A stretch of DNA of 64,000 bases from Lasiosphaeria ovina. Its lineage: Eukaryota; Ascomycota; Sordariomycetes; Sordariales; Lasiosphaeriaceae. The DNA is taken from NCBI GenBank assembly GCA_033439765.1, contig JAULSN010000004.1, positions 2,862,001 through 2,926,000 of the forward strand, written 5' to 3'. Below are positions 45,240 through 57,540 of the stretch, piece after piece (within the stretch, counting starts at the first letter, position 1; each line of letters opens with the position of its first letter). The position numbers were made by a program, and so were the translations under genes. The notes under the pieces are model-generated. The model searched no databases. It saw nothing but the letters and a program-made list of their open reading frames with translations, and had not been told where the DNA came from.

Positions 45240-48200
45240 TTGCTTCTAGGGTAAAGAAAACGGCGTCGCTCCGATCTGGCTGCAGGCGCCTGGATCGATC
45301 GCCCGCGTAAGGCTGAACAAATCTTGCCAGCCCGGCCGGGGCAGGGCAGTCTGAGACGAGGAGCGTCTGGCGGCTCTCGCCTGACTGGCAGCATTTCCCA
45401 CCTGGGACTAAGGTCAGAGTTTATTCTTTGCATCTCGTGTCGCGACGTCGTTGCTTGACGACGCTCTCTCGCTCAATCTTTCCTCCACCACTCAACTCTC
45501 ACGCGCGCTGCCTCCATCCCATTCCGCCCACCTCATCCGTGAAAACAGCCCCATGTCGAGACGCTACGCTGCTGGGGCAAGGCCCGGCCTCTTTTGTTGC
45601 GCCATTTGAGCTACCGCCAGTGCATTGATTCAGCCGGCGCAGTTTTAGGATGTTTCCGGGACACGCGCAATCTCTCTATCACGCACGCACACGCAGACAC
45701 ACACACACGCACACCTGCACACTACCTACACACTGGGAGCTTGCGCCTCCCGTGCCTTCAACTTCCGGCGACAGAGTGCGCTGCAACGGCTCTCGCAAGC
45801 TACCTTAGAATTTCGCGACCGAAAGAGCCAACCTGTCGTCCCGTTTTCGGGCGGCAAGCTGGCCCAGTCATGCTGAGTGCAGTTGTCGGGCGGTCGTCGC
45901 AGTCCAGCGTGGAGTGGCACAAAACACCAAACTTGTCGCGCAATCATGATTTGAGGTTCTGGGCTGCGCGTGCCTGCATGTCCATATGGGAGGGACCCGC
46001 GGCGAGAACCTTGTGCGAGCACCTGGATTCCAGGAACCCTGGAGCTGGAGCTGGAGCTTTCTAATTGAACATGCAGCAATCCGCTCCATAACGTCGCCAT
46101 TGTCCAATGGCTGGGAATTCCAGCCCTCACACAGCACCCCCCGCGAGCCCAGCACGAGGGAAGGGGAACGGCACTAGATTCGGGCAATTCAAAAGTCATC
46201 AATTCAATATTGGCGGCCCGTAGTTTGGGAATAGGGCAGGCCTTGACCTCAAGGCTACAGTCCAAGTCCCGACACACCCAACCCTCCGAGCCCCAAGCTT
46301 CCGGGCTCTAAATTCCGAGTTCTCACAAACTTCAAACTTACTCGCTTCCCGTCTTTCTTTTGCCCATTGGATGGTATACTACCATCTGGTCTCGCCGCCG
46401 CCCGGCGTCTACTTGAAGCATATGTGCCGGCTTCTCATTTAATACTCGGTACCGCACACCTCGGCGGGCTGTCACCAAGTGCCTGTCGCTGGGCGTCTGC
46501 CTATCTACTCCGTATGCCCAAGTCTAGACTGAGGGAGACGCAGGTTGGCGACAGCGCCGCTGTGTGGACAGCGCCGGCCGCTGTCCGTCTTTCGCTATGC
46601 GACTCGATCCGTTTTCCGAGTTTTGCCAGTTGGCCGAGCTGTTTCTCAATCGCACTGATCAGGTATCCCCGGGCGATCAATCTCTTCCGGGCAGAACGCA
46701 TGGGTCTGCTGCCTCTCTTTCTCCTTTTCCCGCATTTTCCCACATTCAGCAGCTCATGCGACGGGTCGATGAAAAGGGCAGCTCCCGTCGTCGCCGGCGT
46801 GAGTGGGCCGAAGTTTGCTCTCCTCTGCGCGTTTGACACACGGCCGAGCATCAGACGGAGACCATCCAATGTCCGTTGGCAGGAGATCCGGCCTTCCGAG
46901 TGGAACCCACCTGTGCCAAACACAACCACTATCACCAGCACCATCAGCGTGACTTAGACAAATGTCGCTGGCCGTGTAATTGTGTGCTTCCTTTATGTTT
47001 CTGCCAGTCGCGCTGCTATCAGCTAGGGCGTGCGCAGCAGTCGTACCGTCATAGTGCGGGACCTTCCGCAAAGTTTGGCCGCTCTTGACCAACCAAATGG
47101 CGCCCGTGTTCTGAACGTGGAACATGCCGCAGGTGTTGTTTTGCGTGTTATGTTACGTGGTGCGCGCCGCGACGGCAGGTCGACACGCACGCTGGGCCAA
47201 GGCTGTCCGACTACTCGGCTCTGTGTCAGCGAGGCCAGTCTCTTGCGCCGGTACAGTACGCTCTCCATGTTCTGGCTGATGAAGCCCACCATTCAGGACG
47301 CGGCGGATAAACCATTCCAGCCACTGGGCACCCTTCATCACCTCGAGCTCAATCTAAATCGGCGGATTGTCAAGTACACACACGCTTAGGCCGGCCTGCC
47401 TGCTCAGTCGCCAACTCGCCCTCGCCCACCACGGGGTCTGCCAGCTCGGCGCGCCAGGCATCATATTAATATCAACCCGTGTGGATTGCATGGCGCGAGA
47501 CTCCAGGTTGGGCGACTCTACGCGTCCATTCGCCAGCAGGCTCAGCACATCCAAGCACCTTTGAGCACTGCGCAGTGACAACCTCGCACACAATTGCCCT
47601 ACGCTCACAAGCACCGTCTGGCACCTCAGCGCCGAAGGTGCTTAACCGACCTTGCTTCCTCCCAAGAGACGTGTGACACAAGGCTTGGACAACAGATCGA
47701 GCTATCTACCATCATTTACGAGTGCATCGCACCTTCCCTTCGGGGCATGGTTGCCGGGCTTCATTCGTGTCTTATCACCGGAAGCAGGCTGTGATATTGG
47801 CCATGGCGAGCTCACACCCTCCTCAATGATTAGTATTGAACCGGCGCTTTCTCGTGATGCCAAGGTCCAACGAGCCCGACCTCACGTGCAGCTCACCAAC
47901 CCGCGTTTGTACTGTATTGCGCCGTGTCGTGCGGCAGAGTGAGCGAAAGGACGGCGCACCCGCGAGCCCTTACAGTATCTGGTCTGCATGAACGGCGTCA
48001 GGGCACGTGGAGTCCCAGCATCCCGTCCCCGTATCCCGTCACAGTCACCTGTTTAGCCGTTCGTCAGTATCCTCCCAGCCTCTCCTTGCGCCGAGAGACG
48101 CGGGCGACCCTGTGATGTGACCTCTCACCATGTGTTCAGCGGTGCCACGACGACCCTTATCTCGATTACGTGCCACTGACGACTGCTACATCTTAGCCCT

Positions 48201-51200
48201 CACGATCAAAGGCACGAGAGGTATTGTCTGCCGCTAGGAGGTGTAAATCGTGTCCGAAAGACTCTGAGTTGGCGAGTACATGGTAATTACACGATATAGA
48301 CTTGAGGACAATGTCACCCCCTTGCCCTGCCACTGAGCAGGGAGCAAGAATCGTATTCGGCTTTTGTTGTCCCAGAGTGGCGAGACAGCCACGATCTACG
48401 CCACAATTCGAATCGCTGTCCTGCTTTAGCTTGACAATACCTAGGACCGCCGGCGGTCAGAACAGGAACTTCAACACCATAGGGCCCTGCCGCGCATCGT
48501 TCAGGCTGTGGCTCCGTCCCCATGCCTATTCCATCTCTAGATATCCCATTGCACATCCGCCCGCCTCCGGGTTCCGGACAGTTTCGATCTCTATTCTTAG
48601 GGATTCCTCTTCGGCTCTCTACTAGACATGACACCGCAGCTGACCTTGAGTATCCGGCGGGTAAATGGGAGGCGAAAGCCCTCGTCCATTCCGATGACGG
48701 CATGCCGTTATTCGTCAGCCTGCGGGAGTCAAGCCTCCTAGTTTTGTGCTGCTCGGTCAGCCACAGTTCTGATAGCCGGTGAGTCCATAGGTCCATACCG
48801 TTTTGTTGTCAGTGACCCCAGCTTTCACCTGCCTCCCCATTTTTGTCTTCCCCTCACGAACCTTGACCCAAGTTTCCGTATCCCTCGTCTTAGCAGAGCT
48901 GGTGTGGCAGGACACTGACGAATGGGGAGGCCATGTTGCTGAACAAGACATGCCGCCCCGCGTCTTCCTTGCATAGCACAGAGCTCCGGCGCAGGAACGA
49001 TGTGCGTCACTTGCCGCTTTTGGCATGCTTGATGAGCCGGGTTGCTTCCGTAGAAGCGGGCATGTTTGGAAACTCCCTCTGCTGCCTCCTGTCCAATCCG
49101 CGTGCAGCGCTCCCCGTTAGCTGCTGGGTTCTAAGCTCGCTCGCAACTCTGTGCCTGGATGTCTTTCTCCGTTTCAGGAAACAAGCTCTTCGTCGTTCCG
49201 TGGAGCAGGCGGGGGCCAAGGAAGCTCGGGAGCTCGGTGTCATTGCGGATCACATCCGAGAGCTTGCCGTCCGTCATGGCCATTGCACGTGTGGACTTGT
49301 ACACCACGTTGCAATGCTGGTTTGTACCTGCAACTTTGATCCGACTCTGTTCCTGACTCGGTGTCCATTATACCCCTATATCCCGGATCCCAGCACCTCG
49401 TTATCCTCCACTTCACCTCTCTTGGCCTGTTTATCTTCCGAACCACGCCAGCCATGTCCCTCGGCGACAGCAAGTGCGAAATCTCGTCTGACACGTTACA
49501 CAGCTGTTTTGGTGTCCCCGGCCACCCCAGATCGGACGCGTGCAGGTTATACTGCAAAGCTCTATATCTCTCCCCATCGATCCCGTCTGAACCCCCAAAA
49601 TGGCCCTCCCGACTGCGGCCGCGGCCGTCGCCTGCGCGCACCACTTTCTCGCTTGCACCAGTCAAGGCCCTCTGGTTAATGAAAGCATATTAATTGCTGG
49701 TTCGTGCTCTCGTGTCAGGTATGGAGAAGCCTGACAAATTTAGCGACGGGACTGCACCTGCTGCAGGCGCGGCTGCTTCTTTCTTTCTTCCATTCTCGCG
49801 CGTCCCTGGTCCTGGTTCGTTTCTTCTTTATGCGCCCTGTGCCTGTGCCTGTGCCTGGCCTGGCCCGCGGCATCACTCGCGGCTCAAGTCATCTACTCGC
49901 GTGCCTACAGCACGCCGCGAAGCGGTCGGGCTGGCCTCAGACTTGCCAAGAGAACGAGATGCCACAGCCCCAATTCTTGATTTTGAGAGAATTTGATACG
50001 CATGGACCGTGTCCAAGTATGGACGACACCAAGAAGGGGAGAAACCGACGATGCGAGGACCACACCACCTCCAACGCCACCCGTACGGGGATAGGTTGCC
50101 CGGAAGCTGACCGGGACGGTTATGGGTGGGTCGGCCATATGGTCATGAGGTACGCGGAGGGGGGGAACTTTGTCCTTGTTCGTTCACACTCCCGCCCCCT
50201 CTTTTTCCCCCTCCTTCTTGGATTCCTGTCCCTGATTCTTTTCCCCGCGGGGACTGCTTGGCCGAGGTTTGAAGGAAATTGAAAGACATGCCCTGTCTTG
50301 GGCGTCGCGGGGCGGTACGGAATGCTGTGTTCGGTACGGGCGAGTTAGCCTGCAGCATCTCGCCTTGAAGTGGCCGAGGCCCTGACCTCACCTGACCTCG
50401 GGAACCCGTTGGAAACGGGCATCCAGACGCTGAGCTAGCAGTAAGCCTGCTCGAGTCTCTGTGTCTCGATGCTTGGGCGCATTGCTCCGTATGCCGGAAG
50501 CTTACCAGGCGTATGCCATGTGCATCTACACTCGCGCCGCGAGAGAGTGGATAACATGGCGGAAAGACGTGGGCGGCACACGAAGAACTCACCAGACCAA
50601 AAGGGGGGAGCAACTGAGTCCCGTAGCTAAACCGCGCACAACGCCTGCTGAGGCCGCTGTCGAAAACCACCCTTCTCTAAACCGTGCGACGGGGTGGCTT
50701 CGAAAGCCCATGCCATATGACGATGGCAAGCGTTGTAGACAGGGCGTGTCGTCGCCATCCCGGAAGCATCCATAGATGTACTTGATGCCCCTGAAACCCG
50801 CTCAGAATACAGGTACCCAGTCAGACAAACGCCCATCGACGACATGACTTCAATTTAGTTTCGTCGTGGGGAAACAAGGCAAGAAAGAGGAAACCAGATT
50901 AGCGAGCTGTAGATAGATAGATGGATTCCACATTCGCCATTCACTCATCAATCGCATCATCTCCCCGCAATCCGGCAGCCTCGGTCGCAGCCAGTCAAAC
51001 CTGGTCCAGAACTCGTGGTCGATATACATATATACACTTAAATTTCGGGAATCTGCTTTTTTAATCTCCAGATAGATGGCAACAGAGTGGTCGAAAGCTT
51101 CTCTCGGGAAGAAAAGAAGAAAAAAGTGGTTTGCGTTCCCGGGGAGTATAGATAGGATGCTTGATTGCTTGATTGATGGAAAGAGGGGAGAAAAATATTG

Positions 51201-52275
51201 CAACAATTTAATAAACGAAAAAAGTAGATTGGGCGCGGGGTGAGCGGTGGTGTGTGTCGTTGCTTGCCATATGTGTGGGGGAGGGGGAGAGGAAAGGTTT
51301 TGTTTTGTTTGGACCCTCCCCCGCGCTGTGTTCGACAACCCCTATTTTGCGACCCGAATAACATGGCTGCTTCCCCTTTTATTTCCATCACCATATCGCG
51401 CATGCGCATGCAATTTTGGTTTCGGACGGGTCAGATGTCGACCGAGTTCTTACAACGTATTTATCAGATATGTTTTGGTGTGATAACATGTGCGCGAAAC
51501 CAAAACACACCGCGCCAACGAATCACCACAAACACGAGCAAAACTGATAAAAAGAAGCAGAAAAAAACACACAACACCAGGGATTCGCTGGTAGTCACCA
51601 ACCCAACTACTAGTATAGCCCTTTTAAGTTTGGATGCACCATTCACGGACCTAGGTATCGATCTGCCGATGAGCGGCGTGGCCGTGATCGGCGCCGTAGA
51701 GACCAGACCGGCGAGGAAGACAAAAAATGGTCTCTAAACAAACTAGGGTAAGTTAGAAATAACTTCTTTGTAAGTAGCGGGCTTTTTCTCTTCTCTTCTT
51801 AGCTAGCACGTTATATAAATGGATGGTGGTGGCTCGCCCCCTTTCATTATACGGAGGGTGCTTGGCCGACCTCTACACCTTACTTGGACTCTCGAGGAAA
51901 GCCGCACCCTTTTGCGACAATAGTCCAAAATCCCCTGGCCCAGGCGTACAGCCTCCATTTTACCTTAGCTACACGATATGACCTTTTTCTACCTGATAGA
52001 GCTCGCCTACGGCCGGCTGGTCTTCTTTTCTGTTTTTGGCATCGAGGAACCCGGAGATGAAGCCGCTGAGAAATCGTGTCATATCGGTAACTAAAGGAGG
52101 TGCTTGTGCTGTCACTGAAGCTTGCGTTCGATTGTCGCCTTGACTGCAGAAAGGTATTAATTGTTAACTAGGTAATTCTCGCTACCTGCCAATACAGGTT
52201 TTGTATAAAACCCCGAACGGTGCCGGGTTGGGTATAACGCTTTGCTAAATATGACAAAACATGTCTAGAAACGTC

Positions 52276-55200
52276 TTAGCCCTCATCATCAGTAGTATCT
52301 TGGTCCTCGTCAGTATCCTGGTCGTCGTCGTGCATCTTGAAGCGAAAAATAGCCCGCCCTTCAGATGCGAATGACACTGGGCGTGAGTTCCGGGTCGTGG
52401 GGCTCCTGGGATTGAGCTCTTCGTGCATCTTGGAGCGAAAAATAGCCCGCTCTTCAGATGCGAGCGGAACTGAGCGTGAGCTCAGGGTCGTGGGGCTCCT
52501 GGGATTGTCTTTTGGGCTTGAGAGCCCCCTGTTCGACCTCAGAGCGCCGAGAAAACGCAGAGTCTTGTTGGGCTCCAGCTGCCCAGGCGAATGGGCGAGC
52601 TGCCACCGAGCCACCTGGTCGGAGGACGGCGCGCGGTCGTCATCCAGCCCATTCTTGCCTCTGCGGCGTCTGTCCTGGCTGCTGCCCGTGGCTGCACCGC
52701 GGGCGAGCAGAAAGTCGACAATCTGCTCGTTAGCCGTCTCGTGACAGCACAGCGGCGCGTCGCCCAGCGCCGGGCTGAACCGGTACGCGTCGGTCGCCGT
52801 GTCCAGTAGCGAGGCGCACTGCGTTGGCGTTAGGGCGGCCGGCGATATATGCTCGAGGTAGGGCAGGAGCTGGCAGCGCACGGCAAAGTCCAGGAACGAG
52901 TCGCTCCGGCGGCTGCCAGACACGGTGGACGCCCAGTGCAGGCCGTCGACCTCGGCGGCGCCCCAGAAGCGCTGCAGAAAACACCGGCCTTGCGCGTCGG
53001 GCGCCAGGCTCAGCTGCGTTCCCGTCCGGTCCATTTCCTCTAGCAGGCGGGCTTGGAACTTGGCGTCTGCTCGCCCGGCCTCGATCGAGTACTCGGTGCA
53101 CCATATGAGGAGATCCCAGAAGCCGCCCTCGGCGCGGCCAAACATTTCCGGCGTTAAAGTCTTCATCAAGAGGAGATATGCGCGGGCAAGACATATTGGC
53201 GGGCAGAAGGAGCTTGGTGTTGCTGCGGTGATTTTCTGCCAGATGTCGGGCCCATGCAGCCAGTCTTTGACGGTGCGGTGGAGGTACTCGACCCGCAGGT
53301 CGGCGGAATGATGGGCAGCAGGTGGCGAAACCTCGGGTAGTTCGGCTTGGGCTTGATCTTGGGCTTGATCTTGGGATTGGGCTTCGGGGTGCTCGTCACC
53401 CGTCTCCTCATGGAACATTAGAGACTGCTGACTCGGCCCGCCAGCCTCGAGGAGTCCCTTGCAGCACGCGTTCAAGCGTCTCTTCATTGTCAGCAGCCTA
53501 TATTGTCGTTCCTTTGGCGTTATGGCCTCGACCTGCCGGCGGAATGCCAGCGTCTGGTCTTCCTCGTTGGCGAATGACATGCAGAGAAGAGTCGGCTTTC
53601 GTTTGGCCGCGCGGAATATTTGAAAAATCTCACTGGCGCGGACAAAGTACCGGGGCTCGAGATTGTCCAGCATGGTGGCAAAGAGGTTCTCAAGTTCGGC
53701 TGGGATCTCGTCAAGGCGCCGCTGCAGGTCTTCTGGCCTGTCGCCGTTCGCCAGACCCTCCATCAGGGACCTAACAACCAGCACCACCCACAGGAAGACT
53801 CCCGAGGCCTTGATTGTGACCTGGTGCACGATTTTGGAGCAAAAGTCAGGATCCACCTCGAACAGCTCCAGGAAGGCCGGATGCTTCCGGAAGTGGTTGT
53901 TGACGTAGCTGGAGATGTCTGGCCGCGTCATGTCCTCGAGCCTCAGGCCTGGATTCCGTCCGTAGGCGTCCTCAAAGACAACCAACGGGCGGCTGGAGAC
54001 ACAAAGCCTCACGTTGGGAAGAATGCCAAGCATGTTCAGCAACTCGACGAGGTCTTGGCTCGAGCTGTCAAATTCGTCCAGCCCATCGACGAGGAAGAAG
54101 TAGTTGGCGTCTTGGACCCTCGAACACTCGTCGACAAAGATGTGGAAGGCATCGACAAGATCGGGCCAAGCCCAAGGCTTGTCGTAGTCTGTCGACAGGG
54201 CAAAAGCATCCCAAAGAGAGGGCTGCTCGAACGCTGGGAGGTGGATCTTCTGTCGCTGCTCCAGGCACTGGCAGAGCAGCGACCGAATGATGCCCTGCTT
54301 GGACATCTGGATGGCGGTGCCTGAATTCCAGAAAAAGAAGGACGCACGTATCAGATGCTTGGGAGAGCTCCACTGGGAGAGAAGCTCTGCGGTGCGAGGA
54401 TGTTTGTAGATGAGCTTGAGCAGCGTCGACTTCCCCGAGCCTGCCTTTCCGGCAATCCAATAGATGCCATGGCCGTGCAGTAGCCAGTCCCGGAAGGTCG
54501 TTCCCGTTCCCTTGGCATTGGGCGGGCCGACAAGGTCGGGGTCGGGGCCGGGACCGGGACCGGGACCGGGACCGGGGCCGGGGCCTGGCCGGAATATCCA
54601 CTCAAAGGTGTCGGCATAAGCCGTGGGGACCCGAGCTTCTCTCTCGTTGATCTCGGGAAAGCGCAGATGGTCCGTGAGCTTGCCAATGAGCCCCGATATC
54701 ACTAGGGTCGAGCTCCAGTCGCCGCCTATCCGGAAATTTGAAGTCCGTAGGCCCCGGCTCTCGACCATGCGCCGTGTATTTGCATCGATGGCTTCTGCCA
54801 GATTGAGCTCCCATTGGCCATTATGCTCTACTCTGGGGGGAGACTGCAGGGACGAGACCGGCTTTGAGTTTGGCTGGCTCGATGTTGGTGCCAGGCCAGG
54901 AGGTGTGGAGCCATCGAACCGCCTGTGGGGTTAAGGTTTTGTGTCTCCCGGTCAGCGCGCTGGAGGTGGGTGGCATGGCTACAGCGGCGGGAAGGGTTAT
55001 GTACGAGTAGGTGTAAGTCTAGGAAAAGGGGCCTGTCATTACATACTGCATCCCCACCAGGATCTCGACAGTCAACTGTTGTCTCAGGTTGTCGAGGCGC
55101 CGCTGCAATGCCTCTACTTCGTCGGCTTTCCCAATTGACTTGATGGCATGGCGTAGAGCCTCCCAAACGGACACGGACCCTTTAATGCCGTACTTGCCGC

Positions 55201-55555
55201 CCGGCTCAGTGCGCTCTATGGTGAAACTGATCTCACCGGCAAACCACCTCGGCGCCGTCTTCTGGAGGGTTGTAAGAAGCTCTTTGGCAACCAGCTTGCA
55301 CTCCCCCGTCGTCGCCACGATCGCGCTCTCGGCATAGCTCAGTGTTCTCTGGGTCTCGAGGGCAGCCAGACCCTCTCGGACCTGGTCGCACAGCTTATCG
55401 AGCTGCGAGGCGACCAGTTTAAGGTCACTCAGGTGGCTTTTGTCGGCAGTTGTGGGGCCGCGGTAGACGCGCAGGACTCTGGACAAAAGCTTGCTGCTAA
55501 AGTCGACGAACTGGACTGCTGTAGCAGCCACGGCAAGCGCAGAAAACGGCTCCAT
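52276..55555 (-). CDS. NACHT-domain STAND receptor (NLR-like, HET-E type)
   Basis: Two exons on the minus strand, 55555-55047 and 54922-52276, with a 124-bp intron (gtatgt...ccacag); 1051 residues. The start at 55555 (MEPFSALAVAATAVQFVDF) matches the usual beginning of the fungal Helo-like N-terminal domain; an ATG 30 bp upstream is possible. Residues 1-170 are that domain. A Gly-Pro repeat run lies at about 282-298. The NACHT NTPase follows, with Walker A GKAGSGKST (about 328-336) and Walker B LVDGLDEFD (about 447-455), then a helical region typical of this fungal class. No WD40, TPR or clear ankyrin array is present; the tail has a duplicated 31-residue unit and an acidic end. Such proteins are cytosolic sensors linked to non-self recognition and regulated cell death. 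The ligand is unknown. Confidence 0.92.
52330..52515 (-). repeat. 93-bp tandem duplication in NLR tail
   Basis: Two adjacent 93-bp units (52330-52422 and 52423-52515) encode 31-residue repeats sharing NPRSPTT, the ASE motif and RAIFR-KMH. They differ at a limited number of positions. Confidence 0.85.
53341..53392 (-). repeat. Degenerate 12-bp repeat in NLR gene
   Basis: Repeats of ttgggcttgatc encode a Gln-Asp-Gln-Ala run (QSQDQAQDQAQAE) between the NTPase region and the C-terminal part. Confidence 0.75.
54536..54591 (-). repeat. Gly-Pro minisatellite in NLR gene
   Basis: Tandem gggacc/ggggcc units encode the Gly-Pro run linking the N-terminal region to the NACHT domain. Confidence 0.85.
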
Positions 55556-55845
55556 GGCGCGGCGTTTCACGACAGTCCGATCCAAACAGAATATCCGTAT
55601 TTCTCATCTGATAACGATAACGGCATATTGCGTTGTGAAAAATCCCGCGACGCGCAGCCTTGCGAGGCAGCGGAGCGTGCAAGGCTAGCTAATAGCCGAA
55701 GTTGAGCCGGCGCTGGTCTTCAGTGGTCTACCGCTCCAACGAACCTTGGGGTCTTAGGGTCTTGGACAGCCCGGTGGAGTCCTGAACTCGCTACAGTAGC
55801 ACCCGGCATCCTCTCACGCTGTCCGGACATGATGGTTCAGCGAGA

Positions 55846-56350
55846 ATGGTAGCAAGCGTACTCCACGAAGTCGAGCGTATATACGAGAATTATATATTCG
55901 TGCCTTTACGCTATAGCGAGTGCGCGGAAGAGGTCGGCAATATTAAACTAAGGTTACGTAAGACTAAAGAGCTTTCTAGCTACAAGATAGAACGCATCTC
56001 GCGAGAGGGTTCAGATCAACCTACTGTAGTCAGCTACTTAAGGATAAGATAGAGTTAGAGCCTATCGCCCGCCTAGTATGGACAAGGTCTCGGGAGCTAC
56101 AATATTAGGAGCAAGACAAAACTCTACATGAATTCTCGATAGGCGGCGGGCGGCGGAGACAACAATAGACAACGTCGCTAAGTAGTCATGTGTAGACTTT
56201 ATGCCGGCGCCCTAGTCCTTTAAGCTCAAGCAGCTCCGTAAGATCATTCAGGCCATCGACTTCCTTAACTTAGAGTGCAGCGTTATCCACGCCGACTTAC
56301 GAGAGAAGGTGAATTTCTACGGAGCTGTCAAGGCCGCTGTCGAAGCCGGT
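55846..56350 (+). pseudogene. Degenerate gene relic, family unknown
   Basis: Coherent protein-like text occurs in three successive frames: HEVERIYENYIFVPLRYSE at 55860-56040, then KIELEPIARLVWTRSRELQY at 56048-56105, then KLKQLRKIIQAIDFLNLE and VIHADLREKVNF at 56220-56320. In-frame stops and frame changes separate them. The last part vaguely resembles the catalytic-loop region of fungal kinase-like proteins (AIDFLN ... IHADL) but this is weak. TA-rich pockets hint at RIP. No intact frame exists. Confidence 0.4.
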
Positions 56351-56798
56351 CTGTGCGTCGGTGGTGGGCAATCGCGGTCAAGGCAGCAGGATTGCTGACG
56401 GCCAAGACGAGTCAGTTGCTTTAGTCTTCTTTCGAATGAATGATCTTCTAGTTATTATCGCACGATTGTTTTTAGAAGGCCTAGGGACGGACGTCCGGAG
56501 TCTAGCTTCAGTAGTGACAGGTGGTCGCAACCAGGCCCACTGGTCAGCTTGTGGAGGTCCAGTCCCTGACCCACGGCAAGGAAAAGGTGGCAAATTGGCC
56601 ACTTGAGGAAACAACATTATGGCTAGGTTTTGAGATTTCAGTTCCCCAGAAACTTAACAGCCCCTATGACATCAAGCAGGCGCAATACATGTCAACCCTT
56701 TCGCATCATTATTTAGTCCCTCTCTCCCACCCAAAGTGCTCTTTGTGTTCTTCTCTTCCACCAGCGTGCATGCGACCGACTGGAGATAGCAAGCGACC

Positions 56799-57540
56799 AT
56801 GAGCGAAGAACCACTATCGCTGGAGAAATCCGACCGCAGAGAAGAGGTAGGTAAGGCACCTACCAGCAGCAAACCACACAAAACTGAGCGCTGATGGAAC
56901 ATCTATTGATGTAAAGATTTTCCGGCAATCGATTCTCTTCCTCCGATACAAAATCCAAAAGGCCCTCCTGACCCCCCCGGACGGAAGCGAGATCAGAGCA
57001 TCCGTCATGGCCTCAACGTCGGGCCTTTTGCAGCGCCTCGAGGAAGCCCGCCCCATTGATGCCTCCATCTTAAAATGCACCAAGATTCACAAGGTCATGA
57101 AGGGAATTACCAAATTAAATCCAGATACGATCCCGGGTGAGGAAGAATACCGTTTTATCAGCAGAGCTCGGCACTTGTTGGATATGTATATGAAGGTCTT
57201 GGCTGATGGCACCGAGGTCAAGGAAACGCGTCCCTTGAAGGAGGCATTGGACAGAGTGTCTGCCATCGGCAGTCCCGATCCCATGAGGGAGGCGTCTACT
57301 GAGGATGATGCTCGGAAACCGGTTGCACTGGATGCAAGGGCCGTGAATCGGAAATCATCAACCGATCAATGGATTTGGGTTGATGAAGAAGATGACGCGA
57401 GGAGCGCATCGGAGCGTCCCATGACGAGACACCCTGGTTGGGATGATGGTTCGGCTGAGGGGCCGCCGGAACGCGGTGATGAGACCAGGGATGAGTATGA
57501 AGCGCGGTTGTGGCGGTGGGCGAACCGGGGAGGAAGGTAG
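56799..57540 (+). CDS. Small TFIIS-N-like domain protein
   Basis: Two exons, 56799-56846 and 56917-57540, joined across a 70-bp intron (gtaggt...gtaaag), give 223 residues: MSEEPLSLEKSDRREE followed by IFRQSILFLRYKIQKALL. Residues about 50-110 (LLQRLEEARP, LKCTKIHKVMKGITKL, IPGEEEYRFISRARHLLDMY) show the TKI-x-K-x-x-K-L plus downstream RA-x-x-LL pattern of TFIIS N-terminal (TND/LW) domains, which bind partners in transcription elongation and chromatin. The C-terminal half is acidic and looks disordered (DQWIWVDEEDDA). The resemblance is by eye; a zinc ribbon or other TFIIS domain is absent, so it is not TFIIS itself. A probable nuclear adaptor protein. Confidence 0.65.

Larger units (their letters stand above)
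38761..52275. other. About 13.5 kb without a supportable gene
   Basis: Normal GC, no RIP signature, many short random frames on both strands, none resembling a protein family or keeping a frame across plausible introns. Features seen: five-base repeat tgtac/acagt at 40873-40897, (cag/cgg)-rich stretch near 41218-41255, G17 run at 45223-45239, CA-rich tract at 45685-45720, and T/A-rich segments near 51050-51200. It may be regulatory DNA or hold noncoding RNA genes; some could be lineage-specific small genes that cannot be recognised by eye. Confidence 0.55.

Noticed and set aside
48933..49679. 248-codon open frame on the plus strand
   Set aside because: The composition is random-like and overlapping frames of similar length occur on the other strand; no family resemblance.
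54068..54601. 177-codon minus-strand frame rich in Arg and Pro
   Set aside because: Shifted-frame shadow of the NACHT exon produced by GC-rich repeats.
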